Origin: Bacillota bacterium
GTDB lineage: Bacteria; Bacillota; Clostridia; Christensenellales; Borkfalkiaceae
DNA: 55,644 nucleotides
Direction of reading: 5' to 3'
Assembly (NCBI GenBank): GCA_003343995.1
Contig: QAKE01000085.1
Coordinates: forward strand, 1 to 55,644
Part shown: positions 39,975-48,505 of the stretch, in pieces
Layout of the letters: every line of letters begins with the position of its first letter
Position numbering within the stretch: the stretch's first letter is position 1
The notes under the pieces: model-generated
The model's database searches: none
Seen by the model: the letters and a program-made list of their open reading frames with translations, nothing else
What the model was told of the DNA's origin: nothing
Program-made: the position numbers and the translations under genes

Positions 39975-42273
39975 CGCCCAGCACCCTCTCCGCCCGCCGG
40001 TAAACGGCGGAATTTTTCAGTTCGCTCTTCACCGAAACGTCCTGCGAAAGCACGCCGTTTCTGCAAACGAAAATGCCGAGCTCCCCGAACACTTCCAAAG
40101 CGAACAAAAACTGTCTTTGATTACATTGTACACGATTTTCCCGATAAAAATCAACGGCTTTCGTAAATTTTTTCCCCGAAAGGGAGCGGAGCAGCACGAA
40201 AATTTCCTTAAACGCGTCCCGATCGACGGAAACGCCGGAAAAAAGCCCCCTGCCGGAAAGCTCGGTATTGACGTACGTTTCCCTGCCGCACGCGACGGCG
40301 CGGGGCGGTTTATCCATATAAATCACGCGGCGGAAGCCTTCCAGCGCCTCGCCGCCGCCGATGACGACGACGTTGGACAAATTGCCCTCCGACGGGCGGA
40401 ACAGGCAGCGCTGCACCCCCGCAAGGCAGGGAAATTTTTCCTCGTTGGCGGGATCGCTGACGATAAACGCCGTGCCGTAACGGGTTTTGAGAGATTCCTC
40501 CGCGAGGGCGATCGCCCCCGCCGTGTCCACGGCGGCATATTCGCTTTCCTTTGCGGAGAGCGACGCCAGCTGACGGGAAAAGATCTCCCCTTCGAGCTCC
40601 GCCCCCGCCGTGTAGCCGAAGAGCATTTCCCGCACGATGCCCCGAAGCCGCTTTTGCTTGTTGAACACCGAAACGCTCGGCTCGAACACGACGTATTTTT
40701 CGATGGGCAGGTTGAGAAATTCCAGCGATTTCGCCCCGCCGAAATACAGCATTTCGCAGGCGGGCAGAGAAAAAGACACGTGCGGCGAGCCCTCCTTTAA
40801 GGGCGCGGCGTCCAGCGCGCCCGCGCGCGCCGCGAACAGCGGGCGGCGGTTTCCCACCCCGCAGGGTTCGAGCAAGTCGAGCTCCTCCGCAAACCGCATG
40901 GAAAGGGGTTCTTCGCACCAGCCGTCCACCTGCACCTTGGGGATAAACGCCTCCGGCGGGCAGTGCTCGCCGAGATACGCGTCCACCGCCTTGTAAAAGG
41001 CGTCGAAATTCTCCTTGGACACCGCCACGCCCGCCGCCTGCGAGTGCCCGCCGAACTCCATCAACAAATCCTTGCAGGCGGAAATCGCCTCGAAGATATT
41101 GACGTCCGGCAGAGAGCGCGCCGAGCCCTTGTAAAAGCCGTTCGCCCCCGCAAACATGATGACGGGGCGGGCGTATTCCTCCACCAGCCGCGCCGCGACG
41201 ATGCCGATAAAGCCCGTGCGCCAATCGTCGCCTTTGAGCATGATGACGTTGCCGTACGCGCCCTCCTCGTTGATTTTTTCCTTGGCGAGCTTATAGAGTT
41301 TGTCGCACTCCGCCTGCCGTTCGATGTTATAGGCGTTGAGCTTGACGCTCAAATCGAAAATCTCGCTTTCGTCCTCGGTGAGAAACAGACGGAGCGCCGA
41401 CGCCGCGTCGCCCATTCTGCCGGCGGCGTTGATGCGGGGCGCCAAGGTAAACGCCAGCGTCTGGGCGGTGATTTCCTTGCTGCCCGCCGCGGCGAGCAGT
41501 CGTTTATACGCCGAACGCGGCGCGGCGCGCAGCTTTTTCAGCCCCTCGTGCACGATGGTGCGGTTTTCCCCCGTCAGCGACATGCTGTCCGCCACGGTGG
41601 CGAGGGCGGCGATATCGATGTATTTTTCCGCCCTTTCCCCGAGCAGCGCGGAAGCGAGCTTGAAGGCGACGCCCGCGCCGCAAAGCCCGTCGAAAGGATA
41701 TGCCTGCCCTGCGAGCTTGGGGTTTATGACGATGCAGTCGGGCAGCGTTTCGGGGATTTCGTGGTGGTCGGTGACGATGACGTCCACGCCGAGCTCTTCT
41801 TTGATAAATTCCACCTTCTCCGCGTCGCTGATGCCGCAGTCCACCGTCACCACGAGCCCCATATACACCTCTTCGGCGTACTTCGCCACGATGTCGGTAT
41901 TGAGCCCGTAGCCGTTTTCTCGCTCGGGCACGACGGCGTACGTTTCCAGCCCGTACTCGGTGAAGGCTTTATATAAAATGCTGGCGGCGGAAATGCCGTC
42001 GGCGTCGTAATCGCCGAAAATCAGCACCGGCTCCCCCGCCTCCCGCGCTTCATATATGCGTTCGGCGGCGGCTTGCATGCCGGAAAGCAAAAACGGGTCG
42101 TGCAGACGCCGTTTATCGGGGGTGAGAAATTCCTTTACGCTTTCCGCGCCCGTCAGCCCGCGGGAAAACAGGAGTTCCGCCGTTTCCCGCAAAAGCCCCG
42201 TTTCCCGCGCGATCTCCTCTATTTTCCGCGTTTGCTCCGCGGTGAAATTCTTTCCTCCGATAATCTCTTTCAT
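39967..42273 (-). CDS. recJ: Single-stranded-DNA exonuclease RecJ
   Basis: 5'-to-3' ssDNA exonuclease of recombination and repair. The 768-residue protein has the DHH-family motifs DYDADG (88-93), VDCGISD (145-150) and TDHHEIP (168-174), a DHHA1 region with GGHSQAAG, and an OB-fold. The C-terminal extension (about 560-768) is longer than in E. coli RecJ and is usual in Firmicutes. It is followed by rel with an 8-base overlap and preceded by secF across a terminator. Confidence 0.95.
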   Translation of the reverse strand: MKEIIGGKNFTAEQTRKIEEIARETGLLRETAELLFSRGLTGAESVKEFLTPDKRRLHDPFLLSGMQAAAERIYEAREAGEPVLIFGDYDADGISAASILYKAFTEYGLETYAVVPERENGYGLNTDIVAKYAEEVYMGLVVTVDCGISDAEKVEFIKEELGVDVIVTDHHEIPETLPDCIVINPKLAGQAYPFDGLCGAGVAFKLASALLGERAEKYIDIAALATVADSMSLTGENRTIVHEGLKKLRAAPRSAYKRLLAAAGSKEITAQTLAFTLAPRINAAGRMGDAASALRLFLTEDESEIFDLSVKLNAYNIERQAECDKLYKLAKEKINEEGAYGNVIMLKGDDWRTGFIGIVAARLVEEYARPVIMFAGANGFYKGSARSLPDVNIFEAISACKDLLMEFGGHSQAAGVAVSKENFDAFYKAVDAYLGEHCPPEAFIPKVQVDGWCEEPLSMRFAEELDLLEPCGVGNRRPLFAARAGALDAAPLKEGSPHVSFSLPACEMLYFGGAKSLEFLNLPIEKYVVFEPSVSVFNKQKRLRGIVREMLFGYTAGAELEGEIFSRQLASLSAKESEYAAVDTAGAIALAEESLKTRYGTAFIVSDPANEEKFPCLAGVQRCLFRPSEGNLSNVVVIGGGEALEGFRRVIYMDKPPRAVACGRETYVNTELSGRGLFSGVSVDRDAFKEIFVLLRSLSGKKFTKAVDFYRENRVQCNQRQFLFALEVFGELGIFVCRNGVLSQDVSVKSELKNSAVYRRAERVLGDD

Positions 42274-42298
42274 ACTCTACCCGTTTTTAATACGAAAT

Positions 42299-42318
42299 AA
42301 GGCGGGACGCCCCGCCTT
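42299..42318 (-). terminator. Probable terminator after secF
   Basis: 8-bp stem AAGGCGGG / CCCGCCTT with a 4-base loop; the minus strand then reads ATTTCGTATT, so the T tract is weak and partial read-through into recJ is likely. Confidence 0.6.
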
Positions 42319-42339
42319 ACCGTTTTATTTTTATCGATT

Positions 42340-43233
42340 TTATTTTTTAGAAAACGCCGCGTACAAGCCGCCGTACCCGAAGAGGGCGCACGCCGCCGAG
42401 CAGGCAAGGCAGACGATCATCTGCATCGCCGCGAACTTCGCGCCCATGGGGGCGAGAACGATGAGCAGCAGGGCGATTACGACAGCGGCCACAAAGGTAG
42501 CCATCGTTTTCAAGAACACTTCCCTGAACGCGCCGGAAACGATCTGCGCCGCGCTCGAGTCCGCGTTTGCCACGTTTTTCTTATCTTCCTGAATGACGTT
42601 GGCAAAATAAAGCGTAAACAACACGCCGAACACGAACGCGCCCGCAAGCACCGCGAGGAACGCGGGCGTGATGACCACGCGCGCCAGCGCGCAGAGCATC
42701 GCGGCAAGCGCCGTGCCGCCGACGGTAGCGATTGCAAACGCGAACGCCGCCGCCCATTTATAGCGGATCGCCGTATAGAAGAACGCGACGACGAGCAGTA
42801 TGCCCGCGGCGAGCAGCGCCCACCACATTTCGCCGAGAGAGCCGTAGCCCTGTCCGTCGAAACTCGCGGCGGTCACTTCCACCGTGGAGGCGGAAAACGC
42901 CTCTGCAAGCTTTTCGTTCACTTTGGCGATCGCCTCTTCGGAAACGCTGTCCTCCCCGTTGAAGAGATACACCACGCTGCGGCCGTCGTCCATCGTTTCT
43001 TTATAAACGTACTTCAGATTGTATTCGTCGAAAGCCGCTTCCGCCGCGGCGGTCATCTTTTCGTTGACGTCGCCGAAATTTTCCTCGGCGGTGATCTTCA
43101 CTTCGCTGTGCGCCTTGTAGCGCACGTCTTTATTGTATCCCATAAAGCCGAGCAGGAACGCGCCCGCCACGATAACCGCCAAAGCGATTACGGCAAAGAT
43201 TTTCAAACTTTTCACGCTGTCGAACTTTTTCAT
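42340..43233 (-). CDS. secF: Protein translocase subunit SecF
   Basis: Membrane partner of SecD that uses the proton gradient to pull proteins out of the Sec channel. The 297-residue protein has an N-terminal helix (about 11-32), an extracytoplasmic domain (about 35-135) and a C-terminal bundle of five helices. Conserved SecF features are degenerate compared with E. coli, but position directly after secD with a 4-base overlap makes the assignment firm. Bacillus has a fused SecDF; here the two are separate. Confidence 0.88.
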   Translation of the reverse strand: MKKFDSVKSLKIFAVIALAVIVAGAFLLGFMGYNKDVRYKAHSEVKITAEENFGDVNEKMTAAAEAAFDEYNLKYVYKETMDDGRSVVYLFNGEDSVSEEAIAKVNEKLAEAFSASTVEVTAASFDGQGYGSLGEMWWALLAAGILLVVAFFYTAIRYKWAAAFAFAIATVGGTALAAMLCALARVVITPAFLAVLAGAFVFGVLFTLYFANVIQEDKKNVANADSSAAQIVSGAFREVFLKTMATFVAAVVIALLLIVLAPMGAKFAAMQMIVCLACSAACALFGYGGLYAAFSKK

Positions 43234-44570
43234 ACTTCCGCGTCCTCCCCTTTGACTTCCCTTTTGAGCTTGAGGAACTTTTCGCTCTTATCCTTGAAAA
43301 GCGGCAGCGCCATCGACGTGAACAGATAGGAAACGAACATGGTGATCAGCGCGGATAAAACGACGCCGATGCCGAAGGTGACGGCAAAGCAGTTGGCGTA
43401 TCCCTTGCAGAGGAAGAACATCGCGAGGGCGAACACCGCCAGCACGCTGTGCGATTCCACGATGGTGAGCCACGAACGGCGGTAAGCGGTTTTCACCGCC
43501 GCCTTCACCGTTTTGCCGTTGCGGAATTCCTCCCGCACGCGGTTCATGATGATCGCGAGCGAATCCACCGTCAAAAGCGTCGCCGCGAGAATGCCGATCA
43601 CGCCCGCAAAATTGAGCACGATGTTCGGCACCAAAATGAGCATTAAAATTTCCATCATCGCGAAGAAGAAGATCGAAACGCCGGAAATCAGACCGAACCC
43701 GCCGTATACGAACACCAACGCCACGATGATGACGAGTATCGCCGCAAGGCTCGCCCAAAATACGAGTTCCTTGGCATTTTCGCCGAGCGCGGGCGTCGTT
43801 TCCATGGGATCGCTGATTTCGTATTCGTACGCGAGCCCGCCGGAGGCGATTTGCAGCGCCAGCTGGCGCGCCGCCGTTTCGGTGGTGCTTTCGCCGCCGA
43901 TGTAAAGCGAATTCTGCGCGATGGTGTCTTTCGTCAGACTGCTGGAAAACAGCTGCGTATCGCCGAGGGTGATGCTCAGCGTAAAGCCGCTCGATTCCTC
44001 GTTGGAAGCCGCCGCGTCGATGGCGGCGTTGAGCTTATCCACCCCTTCGTCGGTAAAGCGGAGCTCCACGTAATGCGTGGTGTTCGCCGCAACCTTCTGC
44101 GAGATGTATTTCGCGCTCTGCACCAGATCTCTGCCGAAAAGGTACGTGCCGCTGCCGTCTTTGAATTCCAGCTCGCCGTAACGCGCCACGACCTCGATAT
44201 CCGCCGCGGCGGTATCGCTCGCGCGCATTTCCACGCGGAAGGAATAGTTGTCCGTTTCGCTTTCGCGGTACGCGGTGACCGCCGCCGCGGTATAACCGAG
44301 CGCGTTCAGGCGGTATTCGAGGGTTTTCACCACGTCTTCGGGATCTAAATCGCCCGTATCCTCCGCCGCGATGTCCTCTTTCAGCGTCAGCTCGTAAGCG
44401 ACGCCCTCCTCCAGATCGCCGTCGAGCTGGATCGCGCCCAGAAAGGATTGATAAATGCGCGTGCCGTTCTTATAGAACGGTATTCTGAACTGCGCGAACG
44501 TGAGCACCGCCAGCACGACGAGCACCACGCTGATCACAACCAGCAGCGCGATTGACTTTTTTTTGTTCAT
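43230..44570 (-). CDS. secD: Protein translocase subunit SecD
   Basis: The 446-residue protein has an N-terminal helix (about 8-28), a large extracytoplasmic region (about 30-275, including the paired beta domains with TLEYRLNALGYTAAAVTAYRE) and a C-terminal RND-type bundle with the SecD segment LTVDSLAIIMNRVREE. The usual clostridial form. It has its own promoter at 44627-44655 and a GGGAGG ribosome binding site, and is coupled to secF. Its place after scfA-scfB is a recurring clostridial arrangement. Confidence 0.93.
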   Translation of the reverse strand: MNKKKSIALLVVISVVLVVLAVLTFAQFRIPFYKNGTRIYQSFLGAIQLDGDLEEGVAYELTLKEDIAAEDTGDLDPEDVVKTLEYRLNALGYTAAAVTAYRESETDNYSFRVEMRASDTAAADIEVVARYGELEFKDGSGTYLFGRDLVQSAKYISQKVAANTTHYVELRFTDEGVDKLNAAIDAAASNEESSGFTLSITLGDTQLFSSSLTKDTIAQNSLYIGGESTTETAARQLALQIASGGLAYEYEISDPMETTPALGENAKELVFWASLAAILVIIVALVFVYGGFGLISGVSIFFFAMMEILMLILVPNIVLNFAGVIGILAATLLTVDSLAIIMNRVREEFRNGKTVKAAVKTAYRRSWLTIVESHSVLAVFALAMFFLCKGYANCFAVTFGIGVVLSALITMFVSYLFTSMALPLFKDKSEKFLKLKREVKGEDAEV

Positions 44571-44626
44571 TGTTGCCTCCCAAAAAGCAATTGCATCCCC
44601 AAATGCGTATACATTCAGACTAAATT

Positions 44627-44655
44627 ATTATATAACGGATTTGCTTTATAGTCAA
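44627..44655 (-). promoter_or_regulatory. Sigma-A promoter of secD-secF
   Basis: Minus-strand -35 TTGACT (44650-44655), 17 bases, -10 TATAAT (44627-44632), in the 122-base gap between scfB and secD. Confidence 0.85.
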
Positions 44656-44692
44656 GAAAAAACAAGAATAATTTACCAAAAACGCGGGCGCG

Positions 44693-46027
44693 TTACGGAT
44701 TTTCTTCGCTTTTCCCCTCCGCATAGAGATCGAGGGCGCATTCCATGCGCGCCTTCATCATGCCGCAAGTGACGTCATAGGGCGTATTGATATCCCCGCC
44801 TTTGCGGATATTGTTCGCGGGGCAGCCGCCGCTGCAATGAAATTTCGCAAAACAGTTCCTGCACGCCTCGCGGGTGTAGAGGTTGTTGTCGCGGAACACC
44901 GCGCGGATCTTTTCGTCGAGTTTGCCTTCGAACACGCTGCCCATTTTATACTGCGGCAGATCGGCGAACTGGTGGCAGGGAAAAATATCCCCGTTCGGCG
45001 TGACGGAGAAATACTCGTTGCCCGCGCCGCACGCGGAAACGCGCTTTCTCAGACAGGGACCGCCGTCTAGATCGATCTGGAAGTGGAAGAAGTTGAAAAG
45101 CCTTTCCCCCGCGGACTTGCGGCGCTTGTATTCCTTCGCTAAGCGGCGGTATTCCTCCGCGATCGCGGGGAGATCCTCCTTGGAAATATACAGCGGGCTG
45201 TCCTCCTCGGTGACCACCGGCTCCAAGGAAATTTCCGTCAGCCCGTTATCCGCCAAAAAGAGCACGTCGCTGCCGAAATCGAGATTTTTCTTCGTAAAGG
45301 TGCCGCGCACGTAGTAGTGCTTGTCCCCCCGCATTTTCACGAAGTTTTTGATGTTTTCCACGATAACGTCGTAGCTGCCCTTGCCGTTGACGGTCTTGCG
45401 CACGCCGTCGTGCACTTCCCTACGCCCGTCTATGCTCAAAACGACGTTTTCCATCTCCTCGTTGAGATATTTCGCCGTTTCCTCATTCAAAAGCACGCCG
45501 TTGGTCGTGAGGGTGAACAGAAATTTTTTGCCGTGTTTTTGCCCCTCCGCCTTGGCGTAGTCCACCGTCTGTTTCACGACGGATAAATTCATCAGCGGTT
45601 CGCCGCCGAAAAAGTCCATTTCGAGAATTTTGCGGCTGCCGCTGTTGGCGATAAGAAAGTCCACCGCCGCCTTCGCCACGTCGAAAGGCATATACTCCGA
45701 GCGCCCCTTATAACTGCCCTGCCCCGCGAAGCAGTATTCGCAGCGGAGATTGCAGTCGTGGCAGATATGCAAACAAAGCGCCTTTACGTATTCGCTTTTC
45801 AAGGGAATTTCTTTTTCCTCCTCGGCAAACAAAACCCCTTCCTTTTTCAGCGCCGCGATTTCCTCTTCGATCTCCGCGATTTCGCTTTCGTCGACGCCGT
45901 GCAAATCGTAAGCCTCGCCGTTGAGTTTTTTGACGACCTCGCTCGTCAGCGCGTCGCAGATATGCAGCGCGCCGGAGGCGTTGTCGAATAAATAATACGT
46001 GCCGTCCGCACAAAAGGTATGTACCAT
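44693..46027 (-). CDS. scfB: SCIFF peptide radical SAM maturase (thioether-forming)
   Basis: Radical SAM/SPASM enzyme that installs a Cys-to-Thr thioether link in the SCIFF peptide. The 444-residue protein has a short N-terminal peptide-recognition-like region (about 1-80), the CNLRCEYC cluster motif (Cys92, Cys96, Cys99), GGEPLMN, and a SPASM domain with the Cys pattern CGAGNEYFSVTPNGDIFPC then CRNCFAKFHCSGGCP. Length fits the family. Its substrate gene scfA is 64 bases upstream, and a 10-bp hairpin separates them. Confidence 0.95.
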   Translation of the reverse strand: MVHTFCADGTYYLFDNASGALHICDALTSEVVKKLNGEAYDLHGVDESEIAEIEEEIAALKKEGVLFAEEEKEIPLKSEYVKALCLHICHDCNLRCEYCFAGQGSYKGRSEYMPFDVAKAAVDFLIANSGSRKILEMDFFGGEPLMNLSVVKQTVDYAKAEGQKHGKKFLFTLTTNGVLLNEETAKYLNEEMENVVLSIDGRREVHDGVRKTVNGKGSYDVIVENIKNFVKMRGDKHYYVRGTFTKKNLDFGSDVLFLADNGLTEISLEPVVTEEDSPLYISKEDLPAIAEEYRRLAKEYKRRKSAGERLFNFFHFQIDLDGGPCLRKRVSACGAGNEYFSVTPNGDIFPCHQFADLPQYKMGSVFEGKLDEKIRAVFRDNNLYTREACRNCFAKFHCSGGCPANNIRKGGDINTPYDVTCGMMKARMECALDLYAEGKSEENP

Positions 46028-46050
46028 AAATTTTCTCCGTACATTAAATA

Positions 46051-46073
46051 GGAGCAGTAAACCTTACTGCTCC
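46051..46073 (-). promoter_or_regulatory. Hairpin between scfA and scfB
   Basis: Perfect 10-bp stem GGAGCAGTAA / TTACTGCTCC with a 3-base loop. On the minus strand it is followed by TATTTAATG, not a T tract, so it may act as an mRNA-stabilising or partial-attenuation structure that lets more scfA than scfB be made. Confidence 0.65.
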
Positions 46074-46091
46074 CGAAAAGTTGACTTCCGA

Positions 46092-46253
46092 TTAGTTCAA
46101 TTCCTTGATTTTAATCTCTCTCGTGATTTTTTCGCAAGACTGATTGCCCACCGTGCAGGACGTTTTGCAAGCCGACTGGCAGGTGCTTCTGCATTCGCCG
46201 CAGCCTGTCGCGTTTCTCTTTGCGGGAACAGCTACCGTTTTAATTCTGCGCAT
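46092..46253 (-). CDS. scfA: SCIFF ribosomally synthesised peptide precursor
   Basis: SCIFF means six cysteines in forty-five residues, a peptide found across Clostridia and modified by the adjacent radical SAM enzyme. The 53-residue peptide starts MRRIKTVAVP and has Cys at 18, 21, 25, 29, 33 and 40 within CGECRSTCQSACKTSC and TVGNQSC, matching the family core almost exactly. The acidic/basic tail after the last Cys (EKITREIKIKELN, 13 residues) is longer than in the typical examples I know. Start chosen at 46253, 4 bases after GGAGGT; an upstream in-frame ATG at 46313 overlaps the -35 box and is rejected. Confidence 0.95.
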   Translation of the reverse strand: MRRIKTVAVPAKRNATGCGECRSTCQSACKTSCTVGNQSCEKITREIKIKELN

Positions 46254-46284
46254 AATGACCTCCGTTTTAGGATTGTTTTTAATC

Positions 46285-46313
46285 ATTATACAAAAAACCG
46301 GCGGGCATGTCAA
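46285..46313 (-). promoter_or_regulatory. Consensus sigma-A promoter of scfA
   Basis: Minus-strand -35 TTGACA (46308-46313), 17 bases, -10 TATAAT (46285-46290): a perfect consensus, the best promoter in the window. The leader is about 25 bases. Confidence 0.92.
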
Positions 46314-46317
46314 GAAT

Positions 46318-46692
46318 TTAACTGTCTTTTCTTACATTCACGCTGATAATTCCCGAAATCAGCCCCACCGCCGCGCCGAACGCCGTATCGATGAAAAACT
46401 TCGCGCCGAATACCTGAGCGCCGGCGATGAGCGCGAACACGAGATAGGTAAACACGAACACGAACAAGCCGACGGCAAGCCCCTTGAGCCAGCCGAGTTT
46501 CCCCTTAAGCGAGAAAAAACAGCCCACGAACACCGCCAGACTTTTGATAAACTGGTTGACGGCGTGGATCACGTTATCGCCGACGGAACACAGTTTTACG
46601 ATGAAAGAAAAGATCAGCACCGCGAGCAGGGAAAAGATCAGCCCCTTCAAAACGCCGCTCACGATCATTTTAATATCGCTTTTTACGTCCAT
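46318..46692 (-). CDS. TIGR04086-type membrane protein
   Basis: The 124-residue protein has four predicted membrane helices with short loops (GVLKGLIFSLLAVLIFSFIV; SLAVFVGCFFSL; GLAVGLFVFVFTYLVFAL; AAVGLISGIISV). Small four-helix proteins of this family lie between yajC and scfA in many Clostridia; function is unknown. Here the same order is kept. The ribosome binding site GGAGG lies in the 3' arm of a terminator-like hairpin (46697-46730) directly before its ATG, so its translation may depend on transcription through that structure. Confidence 0.85.
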   Translation of the reverse strand: MDVKSDIKMIVSGVLKGLIFSLLAVLIFSFIVKLCSVGDNVIHAVNQFIKSLAVFVGCFFSLKGKLGWLKGLAVGLFVFVFTYLVFALIAGAQVFGAKFFIDTAFGAAVGLISGIISVNVRKDS

Positions 46693-46696
46693 AAAA

Positions 46697-46730
46697 AAAC
46701 CTCCGCATGGTTCAATGTATGCGGAGGTTT
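46697..46730 (-). promoter_or_regulatory. Terminator-like hairpin that contains the ribosome binding site of the next gene
   Basis: 12-bp stem AAACCTCCGCAT / ATGCGGAGGTTT with a 10-base loop, followed on the minus strand by T4 and the ATG at 46692. GGAGG sits in the 3' arm, 7 bases from the ATG. The structure can therefore end transcription after yajC and also hide the ribosome binding site. Confidence 0.8.
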
Positions 46731-46736
46731 GCCGTA

Positions 46737-47174
46737 TTATTCGTTTTCCTTCTTTTCTTCCGCGGGTTCCGCCGCCTCTGCGGGCGTCGCCTCCTCGAAA
46801 GGTTCCGCTGCGGGTTCGCTCTTTTCCTCGGATTTAGCCTCTGCCGCCTGCGCTTCCGCCGAAGGAGCGGTCTGGTAAATCGCGCCCTTATCGAACTTGA
46901 TGTAAGAAACGTTGCTGCCGCTGCCCGTTTCGAGGGTGAAGGTGTTTTCCGCGTCGTCGATGGCGATGACCACGCCGCAGACGCCGCCGATGGTTTTCAC
47001 CTTATCGCCGATCTTAAGCGAAGCGAGCTTTTCCTCTTCCTGCTTTCTGCGTTTTTTGGAAGAAATCGTCGTCCATACGAAAAATCCGATGATCAACGCG
47101 GCGAGCACGCCGTAAATCACCCACGTTCCGACGTTATTGCCGGCGCCTTCGCCTTCCAATAAAAAATTTAACAT
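46737..47174 (-). CDS. yajC: Preprotein translocase subunit YajC
   Basis: SecDF-associated small membrane protein. The 145-residue protein has one N-terminal helix (about 17-37, WVIYGVLAALIIGFFVWTTI), the conserved SSKKRRKQEEEKLASLKIGDKVKTIGG segment, a small beta domain and an acidic Ala/Glu-rich tail (about 105-145). The core is about the usual 100 residues and the tail accounts for the extra length. It lies between tgt and the TIGR04086 gene with its own promoter. Confidence 0.93.
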   Translation of the reverse strand: MLNFLLEGEGAGNNVGTWVIYGVLAALIIGFFVWTTISSKKRRKQEEEKLASLKIGDKVKTIGGVCGVVIAIDDAENTFTLETGSGSNVSYIKFDKGAIYQTAPSAEAQAAEAKSEEKSEPAAEPFEEATPAEAAEPAEEKKENE

Positions 47175-47203
47175 GATGAATTTACTCCTTGAACTTTTTT
47201 ACT

Positions 47204-47232
47204 ATTGTACTTTATTTTGGAAAATTTGGCAA
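47204..47232 (-). promoter_or_regulatory. Promoter of yajC
   Basis: Minus-strand -35 TTGCCA (47227-47232), 17 bases, -10 TACAAT (47204-47209); AAGGAG ribosome binding site follows before the ATG at 47174. Confidence 0.7.
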
Positions 47233-47325
47233 GCGTTTGAAAGCATTTTGCGCGCCGCGCGCGTCTTTTAGACAAATTCGGGCAAAATTTTCCCGCGCGT
47301 TGCCCGCAAAAAGGGATAAACGCCT

Positions 47326-48456
47326 TTAAAACGTGCCGTCCGTGCCGTATTTCGCGTAAAATTCCTCGGCAAACTCCGTCAGAGAATCCTGCAAAATCGC
47401 CTGCCGCATATTGCGCATCAGCCGCGTTAAAAAGGAAATGTTGTGCAAGCTGATGAGCATGCCGCCCATCATTTCCCCCACGTTGACCATGTGGCGCAGA
47501 TACGCCTTGGTGTAGTTGCGGCAGCAATAGCAGTCGCATTCGGGATCGAGGGGGGTGAAATCCTCCTTGTACTTCCCGTTGCGCACCACCACCTTGCCGC
47601 GGGAGGTGAGCGCCGTGCCGTTGCGGGCGATACGGGTGGCGAGCACGCAGTCGAACATGTCTATGCCGCGCTTTACCCCCTCGATCAGGCAGTCGGGACT
47701 GCCCACGCCCATCAGATAACGGGGTACGTTCGTCGGGTATTTGTCGAGCATGAAATCCATGATTTCGTACATCAGCGGCTTGGGCTCCCCCACCGAAAGC
47801 CCGCCGATGGCGATGCCGTGCTCCGCGTAGGGGATACATTCTTTCAAACTGATTTCCCTCAAATCCTTGTACATGTTACCCTGCACGATGGGAAAGAGCG
47901 CCTGATTCGGGTTATCGTGCGAAGCCTTGCACCGCTCCAGCCATTTTAAAGTGCGCTCCATCGCCGTTTTGGAAAACTTGTAATCCGCGCCGTACGGGCT
48001 GCACTGATCGAAGGCCATGGCGATGTCCGCGCCGAGGTTGCTTTCGATTTGCATCGCCTTTTCGGGGGAGATGAAATGCAGTCTGCCGTCCACGTGGGAG
48101 TTGAAATACACCCCCTCGTCCTTGATTTTGTTAAGCTTGGCGAGGGAAAACACCTGAAAGCCGCCGCTGTCCGTCAGTATGGGGCGGTCCCAATTCATGA
48201 ATTTGTGCAAGCCGCCCGCCGCTTTTACGATCTCGTCGCCCGGACGCATGTATAAATGGTAGGTGTTTGCCAAAACGATCTGCGCGCCCGCCTCTTTCAG
48301 ATCGCGGGGCAGAACGCCCTTCACCGTGGCTTGCGTGCCCACCGGCATATAAACGGGGGTTTCGATGTCGCCGTGCGGCGTGTGAAATATCCCCGCGCGC
48401 GCGCCGGTGCGCGCGTCCTGTTTTATCGTTTCAAACCGAAAATCTTTTTCCATCAT
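47326..48456 (-). CDS. tgt: Queuine tRNA-ribosyltransferase (tRNA-guanine transglycosylase)
   Basis: Exchanges guanine-34 for preQ1 in tRNAs with GUN anticodons. The 376-residue protein has the catalytic LTDSGGFQVFSL region, FDQCSPYGADY, the nucleophile Asp in DMFDCVLATRIARNGTA and the zinc ligands in CDCYCCRNYTKAYLRH. Length is standard. It follows queA by 49 bases, so both steps of queuosine formation from preQ1 are encoded here; preQ1 synthesis genes are not in the window. Confidence 0.97.
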   Translation of the reverse strand: MMEKDFRFETIKQDARTGARAGIFHTPHGDIETPVYMPVGTQATVKGVLPRDLKEAGAQIVLANTYHLYMRPGDEIVKAAGGLHKFMNWDRPILTDSGGFQVFSLAKLNKIKDEGVYFNSHVDGRLHFISPEKAMQIESNLGADIAMAFDQCSPYGADYKFSKTAMERTLKWLERCKASHDNPNQALFPIVQGNMYKDLREISLKECIPYAEHGIAIGGLSVGEPKPLMYEIMDFMLDKYPTNVPRYLMGVGSPDCLIEGVKRGIDMFDCVLATRIARNGTALTSRGKVVVRNGKYKEDFTPLDPECDCYCCRNYTKAYLRHMVNVGEMMGGMLISLHNISFLTRLMRNMRQAILQDSLTEFAEEFYAKYGTDGTF

Positions 48457-48505
48457 CTTTATTCGTCGTTAATAATTTTTGCGGCGTTCGATGCGCCGCG
48501 GGCGT

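Noticed and set aside
44656..44692. Terminator between scfB and secD
   Set aside because: An AACGCG/CGCGTT symmetry followed by T5 exists, but the loop would be only 2 bases, so the stem is too weak to call.
46092..46313. 73-codon version of the SCIFF peptide
   Set aside because: The upstream ATG at 46313 lies in the -35 box of the scfA promoter; GGAGGT before the ATG at 46253 decides the start.
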